Below are positions 42,740 through 53,900 of a stretch of 64,000 nucleotides of DNA, piece after piece. The DNA comes from Icerya purchasi (taxonomy: Eukaryota; Arthropoda; Insecta; Hemiptera; Monophlebidae): positions 296,898,464 to 296,962,463 of the forward strand of contig CM077116.1 of assembly GCA_039619475.1 (NCBI GenBank), read 5' to 3'. The position numbers and the translations under genes were made by a program. The notes beneath the pieces are model-generated. The model was not told the origin of the DNA, ran no database searches, and worked only from the letters and a program-made list of their open reading frames with translations. Position 1 is the stretch's first letter. Every line of letters starts with the position of its first letter.

Positions 42740-43068
42740 ATTATGAAGGATAATTCGCTGATCGTGAATCTTATGTTCAGTACTGCTCCAAATACTATAT
42801 GTAATAATTTAGATTTATTACCATTAACAGTAAAAAAAAATAGTCAAATTCTTCAAAACCAAATATATTACACTTTTTTTGCTTCTTTTCAGTAATTCAA
42901 TAGCGATGTCGTGATATACTGATTGAAAAATTATTTTTTTTTGTGATTAATCACTTAAACGTTATAGATCGATGGTTTTTATTCTTAAATAAATACGAAT
43001 TCAATAATAGTTTACGTTTATCATTTAATAAGAATTTCAAAGTAATTACGATTGTTATTTTGATGCAG

Positions 43069-43194
43069 ATGATCGGCGCAGTTGTGACTTATTTGGTCGT
43101 ACTAATTCAGTTCCAAATATCCATTGAAGAAGAAAATATAACGATATCAAACGAAAATGCAGTTAACGCGACGTTTAAAAAGCAATGGTTGTAA
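43069..43194 (+). CDS. Gustatory receptor, exon 4 (TM7, C-terminus)
   Basis: 126 nt: 41 codons and TAA at 43192-43194. The acceptor is ttgttattttgatgcag (43052-43068), phase 0. MIGAVVTYLVVLIQFQ is the gustatory-receptor TM7 signature (TY-x5-QF). A 25-residue acidic/polar tail follows (ISIEEENITI...KKQWL), with two N-x-T/S sites. The open frame continues upstream to 42904, but the FF-LD residues of the family are supplied by exon 3, so the upstream codons are intronic. Confidence 0.88.
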   Translation: MIGAVVTYLVVLIQFQISIEEENITISNENAVNATFKKQWL

Positions 43195-43364
43195 ACCACG
43201 CGTAGTAATATTATAATAAAATACATAATTTCACGAATTCCTCAGTAATATTTCATCCACATTTACGTATCGACTAGAAAACAAAATTTCATTATGCACT
43301 CTTCGCAGTATCGGATTAAACCCGTGCAAATATATTCGAAAGTAAAAATGTCAGTAAAAGTGAA

Positions 43365-43635
43365 GTCAAGTAAGTCCCATACCCTTAGGAAGGAATTTTT
43401 GGGGATTGCAAAGTTAAGGTTCATAATGTACCAAGCCCAGCGGTACTTAAGTGAGTAGGAGGTTAGTGTTCTTTTTTCTCGGACTCTTTTACGTTCCCAG
43501 ATTTCTCTGGTATCAAATTCAGTATCAGATTAGGTATGAACCTGGCAGCGACTTGGAGTCAGTACGAGATAAGTTTCGAACTCGTGACCTCTGGTTTAGT
43601 AGCCACGCACGTTAACTACTAGACGAAAAATCATC
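43365..43635 (-). mobile_element. tRNA-derived SINE
   Basis: On the minus strand the head starts near 43630 with a box-A-like TAGTAGTTAACGTG (about 43620-43607), and a box B GAGTTCGAAAC at 43583-43573, spaced as in a tRNA gene. The body shares several blocks with 20355-20530. It is not a functional tRNA: no closed acceptor stem is visible. Confidence 0.7.
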
Positions 43636-43640
43636 CACTA

Positions 43641-44340
43641 ACATGTTTTTTCCATTTTCTTTCGTTCGCGTTCTCTAATGATATATTCGCAGCTTTCCAG
43701 TCCTTCGAATTATTCGAATTATTGTACGCGATAATGTATACTGACCAGACCCTCACCACCTCCATGGCGAAACAATTACAAATCTATTGTCAAAACAGAA
43801 TTGGCAACCATCACTACAACTTACCCCGAGTAAGCATGTTAGTAAGAAAGTCGAATTTTCTATGTCGCTCAACTGTCGAAGCTGCCGATAAGAATGTTTC
43901 AATAAATACTCAAATTTCGGCAAAAAAATCAATCGCACCAGCAGTAATTGCTTTAGGAAAATTAATGGAATGCTATACAGGTATCTTTCCACATTTTCCT
44001 GATTTTCTATCCTTATTCTCTATAAACATTGAAATTTCACTACAACTAAAAAATGAAGTGATGTGTACGCATAGATCTAACTGATACATCTGAAACTAAG
44101 GGTGTTCACTTTACTATAAAATCTTTCTACGCGAAAAATAATTTCAACAAACCAAACAGAAATCTATGAAACCGATAAAAAAACATCTTCAAATAAAAAG
44201 ATTGTAAACATAAATTTGACGCAAAATAGAAAACTGAAAGATGTCTATGACCCTGGAGGGGATCCGAAGAAACTGATTTTTCAAGTAATACTAACACTGT
44301 AACAACAGCGACAATAATAATAATATCAAGAATAAAAATA
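43641..44340 (+). other. Intergenic stretch without recognised feature
   Basis: A 120-codon frame (43722-44084) has no recognisable domain and unremarkable composition. I do not call it a gene. Confidence 0.5.
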
Positions 44341-45384
44341 ATAATTCAAATCAAATTAAATCATTTATTTATTCATTTCATTAAAAATGTTACAATTTAT
44401 AGCAGAATAATAAAAAATAAATAAATAACCATAATAATATAACGTAAATAAATTAGAAATGATAACTAAACAAATACATGAATAAATTAAATAAAAATAA
44501 AAAAGTAAATAGGACAATCCTGCTTGTATGCAAATTGCACGTGTAGCAGGGTACAATGTAAGGATACACGGGCCAATACAAACAGAAACAAACAAACAAA
44601 ATTTTGAAATTTAGTTTAAGCTTTGGGAAAGAAAAGTCAAATTTTGATCTGCTAAATCAGCTTGTAATATTAAATTATTATTAAATATTAATATAACTAA
44701 AATATATTTACCACAAATGCGCATAGTTGCGCGAACAGTAGTGATTATTATTATATAATTGTCTAAATTGTGTTGTTTATTGTATTAGATACTCCACTTT
44801 TAACAAGTACAAAAGTCAACCTAGTCATTGATAATTTTCACTTTTATCAACCATGTTGGCTGTTGTTTACAGAAGTTTCCATTTATATAAAAGATTAACG
44901 GTAATATTAGATACAACTTTGTCTAAATAACCTTATAAGATATTAACCACAGTTGCATTGAAAAGTACAATTACCGACATATTTTTAAGTATTACATACT
45001 TACATACCAGAGTTTTACACATTCAAACCACAAGAAATTAATAATAATAATAATAATCAAATCTAATCAAATCAAATCAAATCAAATTTATTACTGTAAC
45101 AAAATTAATATAAAATATACAAGAAAAAAAAAAAATTCCACAAATGAGCATGGCTGCGCGAATAGTGGGATTATTATTATAGAAAGAAAAACTGATAATA
45201 CATTGATAGTAAATCCGGATACAATTACAAAACCCAAAATAAAATAAAATTAATATAATAAAAACAATGCTGGAAAATAAAACATGAAAACAAAAAACAC
45301 GGTACAATACAATGCAATGGCCAAACAACTATTGGCTGAAAATACGAATGGATACAATTAGAATATGAAATAAATATTAATATT
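44341..45384. repeat. AT-rich region with two related repeat blocks
   Basis: ccacaaatgcgcatagttgc (near 44711) and ccacaaatgagcatggctgc (near 45139) begin two diverged copies that both continue as gcgcgaa...gattattattat. An (AAATC)n run lies at about 45056-45089, and a similar caaatcaaatta at 44347. The copies look like 3' ends of one repeat family; no coding part is seen. Confidence 0.6.
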
Positions 45385-45513
45385 ATTTGGCCATTACTTA
45401 CAGAATTTAATACTAACGCGTGGAAACCTGGGCAACGCATGACTTGGACCAAAGAAATGAATAATCACGTCATTTGATGCTACTATTACATTATAAAAAT
45501 AGAAAGATACCCG

Positions 45514-47225
45514 TTAAATCGGACACAACTTCTAAAAATGTTTCAAAAAAAATACTCAGAATATTCAAATATCACCGAACAAAGATTGGCAGATCAAAAA
45601 AGAGTTATTATAAACAATAACCGTTTAACAGTTCTCGAAAGAGAAATAATAAACGAAAATGTATCAAAACAGTTAACTAAGCTAAAAGAAAAATATATAC
45701 ACCAAAATATAAAAGCAAATAATAAACCAACAAACGAAATTAAATTAGCGGATAAACCAACAGATCAAAGAATAATAAAACCAGTAGAAGAGATCAGTAG
45801 CATAAAAGGAAAGCTGCAAGGAACTTTAGAAACCTATATAATAAAATGGAATGGAACAAATCCCACTAGAAGAGAGAGCCCCCAAAAACTGTATGAAAAT
45901 AAGTATACATACACAAATATTCAAATAATAAATAAAATGCTCGAACAGTACATACATCAGCATACTACCACAGAAGAAATGCAAACGCTAGTCTACTGCG
46001 CTGCGCCTACAGTACTCGAATATAATCAACAGATACCAAAAAAAGAAGACGTCAAAAGTATACACGAAAAACCAAAGTGCCGAATCAGGATCGAAAATAA
46101 AATAGAAACATTAAGCAGAAATATCGGAAAGTAACGCAATACATAATAGGAAACAGGTCGAAAAATCTAACAAAACAGGTTAAAGCATTGAAAGCCCCTA
46201 ATGAATCACATATAGAAACTGCGAATAATTTAAAGCAAAAATCAAGCGTGCACGACTAAGAAGGCCTAAAGAAGAAAAAAAAGAAGATACAAAATATCAC
46301 AAAAGGGGAAAATACAAAACAGAATGTTTCAAAATAATGAAAAAAATTGCTATCAATTACTATCCAAGAAAGCGGAAACAAATAATCAGCCACCAACCAA
46401 AGCTGAAATGACTGAATTTTGACAAAAGTTATGGTCCAGCCCAGTACAAAATGAAGAAGATACAGTCTGGCTAAAAACAGAAGAAGAAAGGTACAAGAAC
46501 TTACCTATCCAAACGAATATAACGAATAAATTTAGCAAGAAAAGAAGGAGACAGAAGTTTAATAGACAGTGTAGCACTTCATCAGAGCCAAATAAAAGGT
46601 ATTAAAAAATACTTTCACTACAAACAACATCCACTACACAAAGCAATAGTCGAAACAGATAGAAATCTAACACCACTCAACCTGACGAATAAAGAAGAAA
46701 AAATAAACAGTATTAACACAATAGTGGAAAAGAAAAAAAAAATGGATCAGTAAATCAATACGCAGCAAACATCCAAACATCATGAATACCAAAGGAATCA
46801 GAAAAGATTTAACGTACACCTGGTTAAAAAAGGGAGAACTATACCCGGAAACGGAAGGCTTTGTACTCACCACACACGATCAAGTAATATCAACAAAAAC
46901 TACCAAAAATATATAGTTAAAGATAAAAATATGTAAAACGATCAGTGTAGAAAATGCCACCAAACAAAGGAAACCACGGAGCACATAACAGGAGGTTATT
47001 GCCTGCTAGCAGCAACAGATTATGCAGAAAGACACAATGATGTAACCAAAATAATTAATCAAGAAATATCAAAAAAATACAATTTAATAACCGATAATCA
47101 ACCATATTACAAATATAACCCAAAAAGAGTTTTAGAAAACAAAACAATTAAACTATATTGGGATACAATATTAACGGATCATATGGTAAATGCAAATACA
47201 GCATCCGGCAAACAATTTCTGATAG
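45514..47225 (+). pseudogene. R2-like pol, N-terminal and post-RT parts
   Basis: The largest open piece is 45538-46134 (198 codons, lysine-rich N-terminal region). Stops and frame changes follow from 46135 onwards. Between PIQTN (about 46515) and LARKEGDRSLID (about 46538) nearly the whole reverse transcriptase is absent: no SYRPI, AFD, PQG or F/YADD block is present in any frame. The CRKCHQTKETTEHITGG zinc motif and YYKYNPKRVLENKTIKLYWD are well kept. Without the polymerase it cannot have been autonomous after that deletion. Confidence 0.78.
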
Positions 47226-47235
47226 TCATTCAAGA

Positions 47236-48638
47236 CCTTACCTAAGGCCTTTGATTTAGTGGATAGGGAAATATTGATAAACGACCTAAGCAAAATTGGT
47301 ATAACAGGGAAATATCTTAATTGGTTAAGATGTTATTTACATGAAAGGGAATGTTTAGTGAAAATTGGTAATGAATATAGTGATATGGGGAAAACGAAAT
47401 ATGGAGTAGGACAAGGAACTATATTAGCACCGTTACTGTTTCTAATTTACTTCAACTCCATTCACAATTGTATTACGAACGCCAAACTTTACGCATATGC
47501 TGATGATATTGCTCTGGTAATTGAACACCAAGACGTAGAAATAGCAGAAAGGCTGCTTCAGGAAGACTTGAATATGGTTTGCAGATGGGTACACGATAAA
47601 AAATTATTAATAAATGCCAAAAAATCAAAAGTGATGTACGTAAGAACACCGAGTAGATTTAGGAACTTCGTGCCTAAAATAATATTACACAATGTAGATT
47701 GCCTTCATGGATCGGAAATATGCCATTGCGAGCCGTTACAAACGGCTGATAATTTCAAATACCTAGGAATAACATTTGATAAGGCGTTAACTTGGAGAGT
47801 TCACATAGATAACATTGCTAGGAAAAACTACGAGACTGTATTTTGACTGATTAATAACGACTAGGATTAGATACGGAATCGAAATATGGGGGGGGGGGCA
47901 AAAAAACGGAATTAAGGAAAATTAGTAGACTACAGAAAATATGTTTAAAAATTTTGTAACCGAATTGGAGAAGTGTCAATCTTGTAACGAATTCTACTTG
48001 GTTAGGACAATAATAAAGAAATATCTCCAAAAATGTTTTTTTGGTACAGTAAACTTTTAAGGTACAAAACAGAAAAAATAAGATTACCGACAAGGGAAAT
48101 ATGGGACTAGGAACTATGACAATTTGTGTTTTATAAGACCTAAAGGGATTAATAATAAAATTGATAATGTTGAAAAGAAAGTTATGGGTCATTTACTGGG
48201 TAATTTACCAAAGGAATTAAGAGACGAATGCAATTTGAATATATGGAAAGACAGAATAAAAATATGGTTGATTGCGTGGTGCAAAGAATGAGAAATGGTT
48301 AGTCGTAGGAAAGGAACAGCGATAAGACGGGTAATTGATTGAAAAAGTAAATAATTATAAATGATATAATAAAAAAAAAAAAAACAACTAATGTTTGATG
48401 CTCATGTTCTAGCTGCGTTACTTATGGCTTATGTAAAAATATTGTGATATGATGTGCGATGGGTATAAATGTTTTGAATTAAAATTAGACGTAGAATAGT
48501 AAAAATATAAGTTAAGTTGTATGATGTATTAGATTTAAGATGTAGATGATGAATAAACGGTATAATTATGTTGGGAACCCACAGACGGGCAATTGCCTTG
48601 TGGGACCCGCAAATTATTTTTAAGTAAAAAAAAAAAAA
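47236..48638 (+). mobile_element. LINE family D, 5'-truncated, inserted into the R2-like LINE
   Basis: It starts at LPKAFDLVDRE (reverse transcriptase, within motif A) and ends in a poly-A at about 48627-48638, where R2-like codons resume. The 3' UTR shows cccacagacgggcaattgcc. No clean target duplication is visible at the junction. Confidence 0.82.
47259..47846 (+). pseudogene. LINE family D reverse transcriptase C-terminal half
   Basis: 195 open codons: YGVGQGTILAPLLFLIYFN (motif B), YAYADDIALVIEH (motif C, catalytic YADD intact near 47500), NAKKSKVMYVRT and FKYLGITFDKALTW (motifs D/E). After the stop at 47844-47846 the homology continues in other frames (ELRKISRLQKICLKIL near 47915) for some 150 bp. 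The copy lacks the fingers and endonuclease and is dead. Confidence 0.85.
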
Positions 48639-49254
48639 CAAAACAGATATAATATTAATCAACAAACAAACAAGAAATTATTGCGGTACCTAAAAATGGC
48701 AAGGTAAAAAAGAAATATAATAAAAAAATAATGAAATATACACCATTAGCAACAGAAATCAAGCAGATCTAGAAACAGCAAAAAGTTATAGTAGTACCAT
48801 TAATACTATCAGTTATGGGAATAACTATGATCTCGTTCATAGAAGGATTAAACATTCTTCAGATTCCAAAATACGCACACACAAAAGCACAAAAAACGGT
48901 TATTCTGAACACATGTAACATAGTCCGAAAATTCCTAAACCAATAAAACAGTAAAAATAATAAAAACAAGATAATATAGATCAGAATAATAAAATTAAGC
49001 AGCAGCGACTTGATTACGATTCATCACAAACTGTAATAAATACCCGAAAGATCATTCCGAGAATAAAATGAATTAATAATAATAATAGAATTCAATAATA
49101 TCCTTACCCAATTAGGAGACTTCCCTTCCCTTAAAAAATTAAAAGACGGCATAAATGACATAATCATCAATGAGTGACAAAGTCGCTGGAATCGTTGTGA
49201 CACTGGCCGCAAAACTTATACATTCTTCCCCAACATTAGAAATAGGATTCAGCT

Positions 49255-49935
49255 CAAAAACTTAAACATAATATATTTTAATTCTACTTTCTGGCCATGG
49301 AAACTTTGGTGAATACTTGTATAGGTTCAAACTCACCGACTCCCCAAATTGCCCACTCTGTAGATCAAATTCACCTGATAACTTCCAGCACCTGATCTTT
49401 GATTGCACCAACTTTGACAGACTACGAGCTCTTCATAATATCAATTCTAACACTTCGCTTATAATTAATAATAAAAATGCTCAGAATCTGCTTCAATACT
49501 TCCACTCAGCAATGAAAATCAAACTAACTGCAAAAGCAAGTGATCAGCCTCTGTAAGTATTTTATGCTTATGCTTTACTTAACTCTAATTGTAATTGTTA
49601 TTCCATCACTGTAGTTTCACTGCTGTTCTATGAAATTTGTATTTACGTACACACCTGTATATATACATGCATATAATTAAGTTACTTAAAGTAAATATAA
49701 TGTAACGGTAACTATGTACCAACATCACCATTACATTCTCTCATAATCTATGTATAATATAAAAAGAAAAATCTGTATTTATTGCTAAGTACCCACCACA
49801 TTTGCACACAAATATTTTGTAATTAACATATATTTTCATAAGTAAGCTGTAACCGATTATACACAGATTATATCAAATATACTTACCCACTGGTTATATC
49901 CAGAATGGGGGAAAAAAATAAATAAAAAAAATAAT
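49255..49935 (+). mobile_element. LINE 3' fragment (further family)
   Basis: It reads GHGNFGEYLYRFKLTDSPNC from about 49295, with CPLCRSNSPDNFQHLIFDC (49350-49407), the zinc-like tail common at the end of LINE pol proteins after RNase H. The frame ends at 49556. An A-rich end lies at about 49911-49935. Confidence 0.75.
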
Positions 49936-49969
49936 AGCACCATAACTTAGGAATACTATACTCCGTGTA

Positions 49970-50640
49970 GACCAATACTAACACTGCAGGAAACATCTTT
50001 AATTCTTTACAAACTCTATTTATTCCTAATTTTCATAATAACCCTTCCCTTGTAATCGCACAATTTAAAGAATTTAATCTTGTAAATTATTACCCCATAG
50101 AGCTATTCGTAAATTCCTTTCGCCTTCCCTGGAGTATTGCATTTCGAAAGAAAGGGTGTGAATCGAATTCAAGCAATTTTTAACTCTGTAGAAAACTCAA
50201 TTAATTTTATTCTATCCCTAAATAATAATAATTCTAATCAACTGAAAAACATCTGCCCTGTTCCATCCTTAACAACTTTGTCTTCCAATATGATTTATTC
50301 ATGACATTCACAGATCAGTCTCGATGAAGGAAGTATTAACAACATCTACATACCATCGATATTTCAGAAATAAGACGAATAAAAAACGCATTAATAACGA
50401 ATTGATTAACACAACGGCTGTAGAAGTCAAATTTCTAGAGGACTCACTTCCGAAATACGCGTTCCTATACAAATTATGATTCCCGGTTTCCCGAAAATCA
50501 GACCTCCTAAATAGTGTTCCGACTGTCTTCGATTCTCGTTTATGGAGGCTCAAGCCCAGAAAATAACATACTTCTTCTTACATGCCTGAATTGCAAGAGA
50601 CCTCACATCTCTATTGACGGAAATTGCCCTCATTATAGTG
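49970..50640 (+). other. Possible LINE connection-region remnant
   Basis: Around 50100-50190 the codons RIQAIFNSVENSINF after an LPWSIAF-like stretch resemble the region between reverse transcriptase and RNase H in LINEs (LEY... RIQ..). This is weak; no other block confirms it. Confidence 0.3.
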
Positions 50641-51577
50641 AGCAATACAGAATTCAAAAATAAACAATGCGTACGATAAAATTTCTTGTTCAGAAGTAAT
50701 GAAAAAGATTTAAAACGTCACCATCAGTAATGTCTTTTCGTTTGCCAACGTGAAAAAAGATCTATCAAAGCCGGTTTACATTGGACACACTGCAAAAGAT
50801 AAGCTGCGACAATTTCAGCAATTTCTTCTAATTCGTCTGGCTCAATTATAACCAAAAAGAGCAATTCCCTAATTATTGTTTTCTTTCATCCTTCTCATTA
50901 GATACCACTACATCTTACAGTATTTTCTTTCTTCTATCTTAGTATCTAATAATTAATGAAATTCTATGTCTACTCCCACTATTTCAAAAGTAGCAACTCC
51001 GGCCCAATTTCTAAATCCACGAAAGAAGAAAAAAGTGGTAAACCTACAATTACACAAAAATCTAGTCAATCAGCATTTATTCATTGAAGATTTCAAAATC
51101 CACTGCAAATGCTGGAAATTCACAAATGATTATACTCGAATACGTATACGTGTTTAATTTAAAAATATGAAATGATTTAAGGAGCAGAAAAAGGTAAGAT
51201 GTATGAAACACAATACTAAGCGGGAAGCCCGAGTGAAAACAAGTAAGAATACAAAATGGAACATTTGGTATATAAGATTGAGTACTCAAAAAATACATGA
51301 CTAGGAAACGTCGTCACTTAGATGAAGAGAACAACCAAAGGCTTTAGTATAATTAGATCAGATAGGGCTGACGGTTACGCTCAGCAATCTTAATTAAATG
51401 TAATTCCCTTTTCTTTCTCACAATGTTTCCCCTCCTCTTTCTCCTGAACCAACTTCTCTCAACTTTGGTCATATCTCAATACTAACTAAATTTTCTCAGC
51501 CTTTACATTTCGTTTCCGTTTATAACCCTGAATTTTTGCATACGGTCTATTTACCTTCCATGTATGTGTTTACATAC
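50641..51577. other. Stretch without recognised feature
   Basis: No repeat, element or credible reading frame seen. Confidence 0.5.
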
Positions 51578-52897
51578 GTATACATAGTACGGCCATAAGT
51601 TCTGTCAGTAAAATCTGAACGCGTGAAAAAAAAGAAGTTTTGAATGTAGAGAAATGGCAACACTGCCTAAATGTAGTGTATACGATTAGTATTCAGTAAC
51701 CACGGCAAAGGGTCGGCAGACTGCTTATACGAAGCGAGTGAATATGTCACAGTGGGGCATTTATGAGAAAAGTGTTACGGTAATCGCATTATTTCAGTAT
51801 GGCGTGCAACCAACGAAGAAGATTCATACAACCTCGAAATCGCTTGGTATCAATGAAAGGTTTGTGTTTCGTACAATTACAAGATGAGATCAGGCCGTCC
51901 ACGTCCTGTACGAACGAAACGAGCGGTGAACACTTTCTTTTCATGCAAGGATAATGCGCAATCCTGTACGGAAGCAAACAGTCCTATCTCGAGAGATGGA
52001 TCTCGCTCCTCATACCGTATCGCGCATTCTGAACGAAGATTTAAGTCTTTACGCATATAAACGATACGAACGGCACCTGTTGACGGCGAAATTAAAAGAA
52101 ATTAGGCAGGCGCGTTCGAGCTCGGAATTTGTTATGTTTGTACGGCAGCGGCACTTATCGCGATATCCTGTTCACGGATGAAAAAATATTTACTGGGGAA
52201 GAGTCGTTTAGTAAACAAAATTACCGTATATATGCTAAGTCGTCTATCGAAGCACGGGATAAAGTATCTTGCGTTCAACGCGGGTATCATCCGGCTCAAG
52301 TCATGGTATGATTGGCTGTCAATTGGATGAAAGGTTCCACAGACGTTCACTTTTGCGAGGCTGGCATCAAAACCTCCGCGCGTGTATACCAAAAAATGTT
52401 GAACGCAGTGACTAAACCTTTGGATAAGAAGATGTTTGAGGGATGCCGCTGGATTTTTCAGCAAGGATCTGCGCCATCCCACAAAGTGAAGACGACCCAA
52501 ACCTGGCTTTAGCACAATCTTCCCGATTTTATCAGAGCAGAAGACTGGCCAAGTGGTATCCTTGACTTAAATCCGTTAGATTACTCTCTCTCTCTGAAAA
52601 AAGATAGAAGCGGTAGCATGCGCGAAAAGTCATCGAAATGTCGACACACTCAAGAAATCTATCAGGAAAACTGTTCAGAATTTTCCATTGGACACGATTC
52701 ATAATTCCATAGACGAATGACGCTCTTCGTAAATGTGTCGCTACTGAAGACGGACATTTTGAATAATTTGTATGTAGTTTTGTAGCTTTTTTCATCTACT
52801 TTTCGAAAATATAATTTTTATCGGGTCTCCGTTACTCTGTTATATCGTAATTCACGTTTAAAGAACTGACAGAACTTCTGGCCGTACTATGTATACT
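51578..52897 (+). mobile_element. maT-like mariner transposon
   Basis: Both ends read GTATACATAGTACGGCCA (left 51578 on the plus strand, right 52897 on the minus strand), followed within the element by AAGTTCTGTCAGT, so the inverted repeats are about 32 bp. The ends merge with a TA-containing palindrome, so the exact TA target copy is ambiguous. Length about 1.32 kb, normal for a full-length mariner. Confidence 0.9.
51655..52765 (+). pseudogene. maT-like mariner transposase, inactivated
   Basis: Readable blocks in shifting frames: MSQWGIYEKSV with a first helix-turn-helix (51744-51870); NPVRKQTVLSREMDLAPHTV and LYAYKRYERHLLTAKLKE (51960-52105); first catalytic aspartate ILFTDEKIF (52165-52190); FQQGSAPSHK at about 52457-52486, where the catalytic aspartate expected after QQ is glycine; and DLNPLDY near 52565-52585 for the third. 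Stops and frameshifts interrupt at least four times. The family normally has the motif QQDSAPSH. Confidence 0.85.
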
Positions 52898-52958
52898 ATT
52901 TCACGCATAAAATTTACACATTCGTTTACACAAACACACATTTATGCGCGTGCATATA

Positions 52959-53900
52959 CAGTGAAACTTCTGAATAACGGACAGTCGCGAGACCAAAAAA
53001 TTTGTCGGGTTATTAGAAGTGTCCGCTAATGGGAAATAATAATGTATGTACAGTTTACTGAAATTTACATTATTGTGTATTGTAACGTATTTAACAAAAA
53101 TATAAAAGATGGTACCTAATATAAAAAAATACAGTACATATTTACTTAAGACATACATGCGTTTATAATATTTAAAAAAAAAAAATGTTCGTATAATATA
53201 AAAATATGTATGTATGTGCAGTACTACTGCAGTACTTATGTCAAGATAATCTATAATTTTAATCACTTATGTTCCAAATATTTTTTTTTTTTAAACACAT
53301 ACTTTAAATCCTAGCGTATCGAACATATTTCAGTTTTCTATGAAAAAATCGGTCATTTTACTTTCTTTCATTTAAAATCCGCGATTCGACATGCACTCGC
53401 AGTTCGGATGTCATTTTTAAACCTTCAGCACCGGAGCTTTATGAATGAAATACGTTTTTTTTTAGGTTTTCCAATAACGACTAACGAGTGAACATTATTT
53501 AAAGTTTCACAGTCAACTTCAGTAGTTGTGTCGTCTTCTTCGCCATCATAAACATTATTGTGGCATCACAGTGTCTACTGCATCATGCACCGGATGGATT
53601 TTGTTGTTGCATAAATTCAGCTGCTAATTCATTTATGTCGGTACATGGATCTTCCACATGCATCCCTCGTCTATTAAATCCGGGGCACTAATTGAACTTT
53701 TTTTGACAAACTTTGTCCGTTTAACAGAACTCAATTTTCAAAATCATACTTATTAAAGTGCCCGCGTCCGTAATTGAAGGTCCGTTTATTGGGAAATATT
53801 TCTATATTATGTCTTATGGGAAAATGCCGGAGATTTTAAAATTGTCCGCTATTAGGAAATGTCCGCTATTTAGAAGTGTTCGTTAGTAGAAATTTTACTA
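52959..53900 (-). mobile_element. pogo-like DNA transposon remnant
   Basis: The left end TA-CAGTGAAACTTCTGAATAACGGACA and the right end, read on the minus strand (AGTAAAATTTCTACTAACGAACA), are diverged inverted repeats with the pogo/Tigger start CAGTGAAA and TA flanks. Both ends contain repeated gaagtgtccgctaat/gcggacatttcc motifs. Inside, minus-strand codons LRVHVESRILNERK...DRFF near 53340-53430 match the C-terminus of pogo transposases. It is shortened (0.94 kb). Confidence 0.75.

Larger units (their letters stand above)
45385..48945 (+). mobile_element. R2-like LINE (restriction-like endonuclease type), RT core deleted, split by another LINE
   Basis: Present in order: N-terminal region (TNAWKPGQRMTWTKEMNN near 45415; EQRLADQKRVI at 45575-45610), pre-RT region to about 46530 (PPTKAEMTEF, QKLWSSPVQNEEDTVWL), then immediately the post-RT region (LARKEGDRSLIDSVALHQ, WLKKGELYPETEGFVLT), a CRKC...H zinc motif near 46950 and DAERHND-like codons, to about 47225. 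After the inserted LINE it resumes near 48642 with DIILINKQT and ends with TVILNTCNIVRKFLN near 48945. The class (R2/R4-like) is inferred from the zinc motif and PD-(D/E)XK-like end. Confidence 0.8.

Noticed and set aside
42904..43068. Upstream extension of the exon 4 open frame (VINHLNVIDRW..KNFKV)
   Set aside because: The residues expected before TM7 are given by exon 3 at 35849-35938, with exact spacing when joined at the acceptor 43067-43068.
43573..43620. tRNA gene
   Set aside because: Box A and box B are present, but no acceptor stem or full cloverleaf; the sequence continues as a repeat shared with 20.4 kb. Called a SINE head.
43722..44084. 120-codon plus-strand frame as a gene
   Set aside because: No recognisable motif and a competing frame on the other strand (43753-43992).
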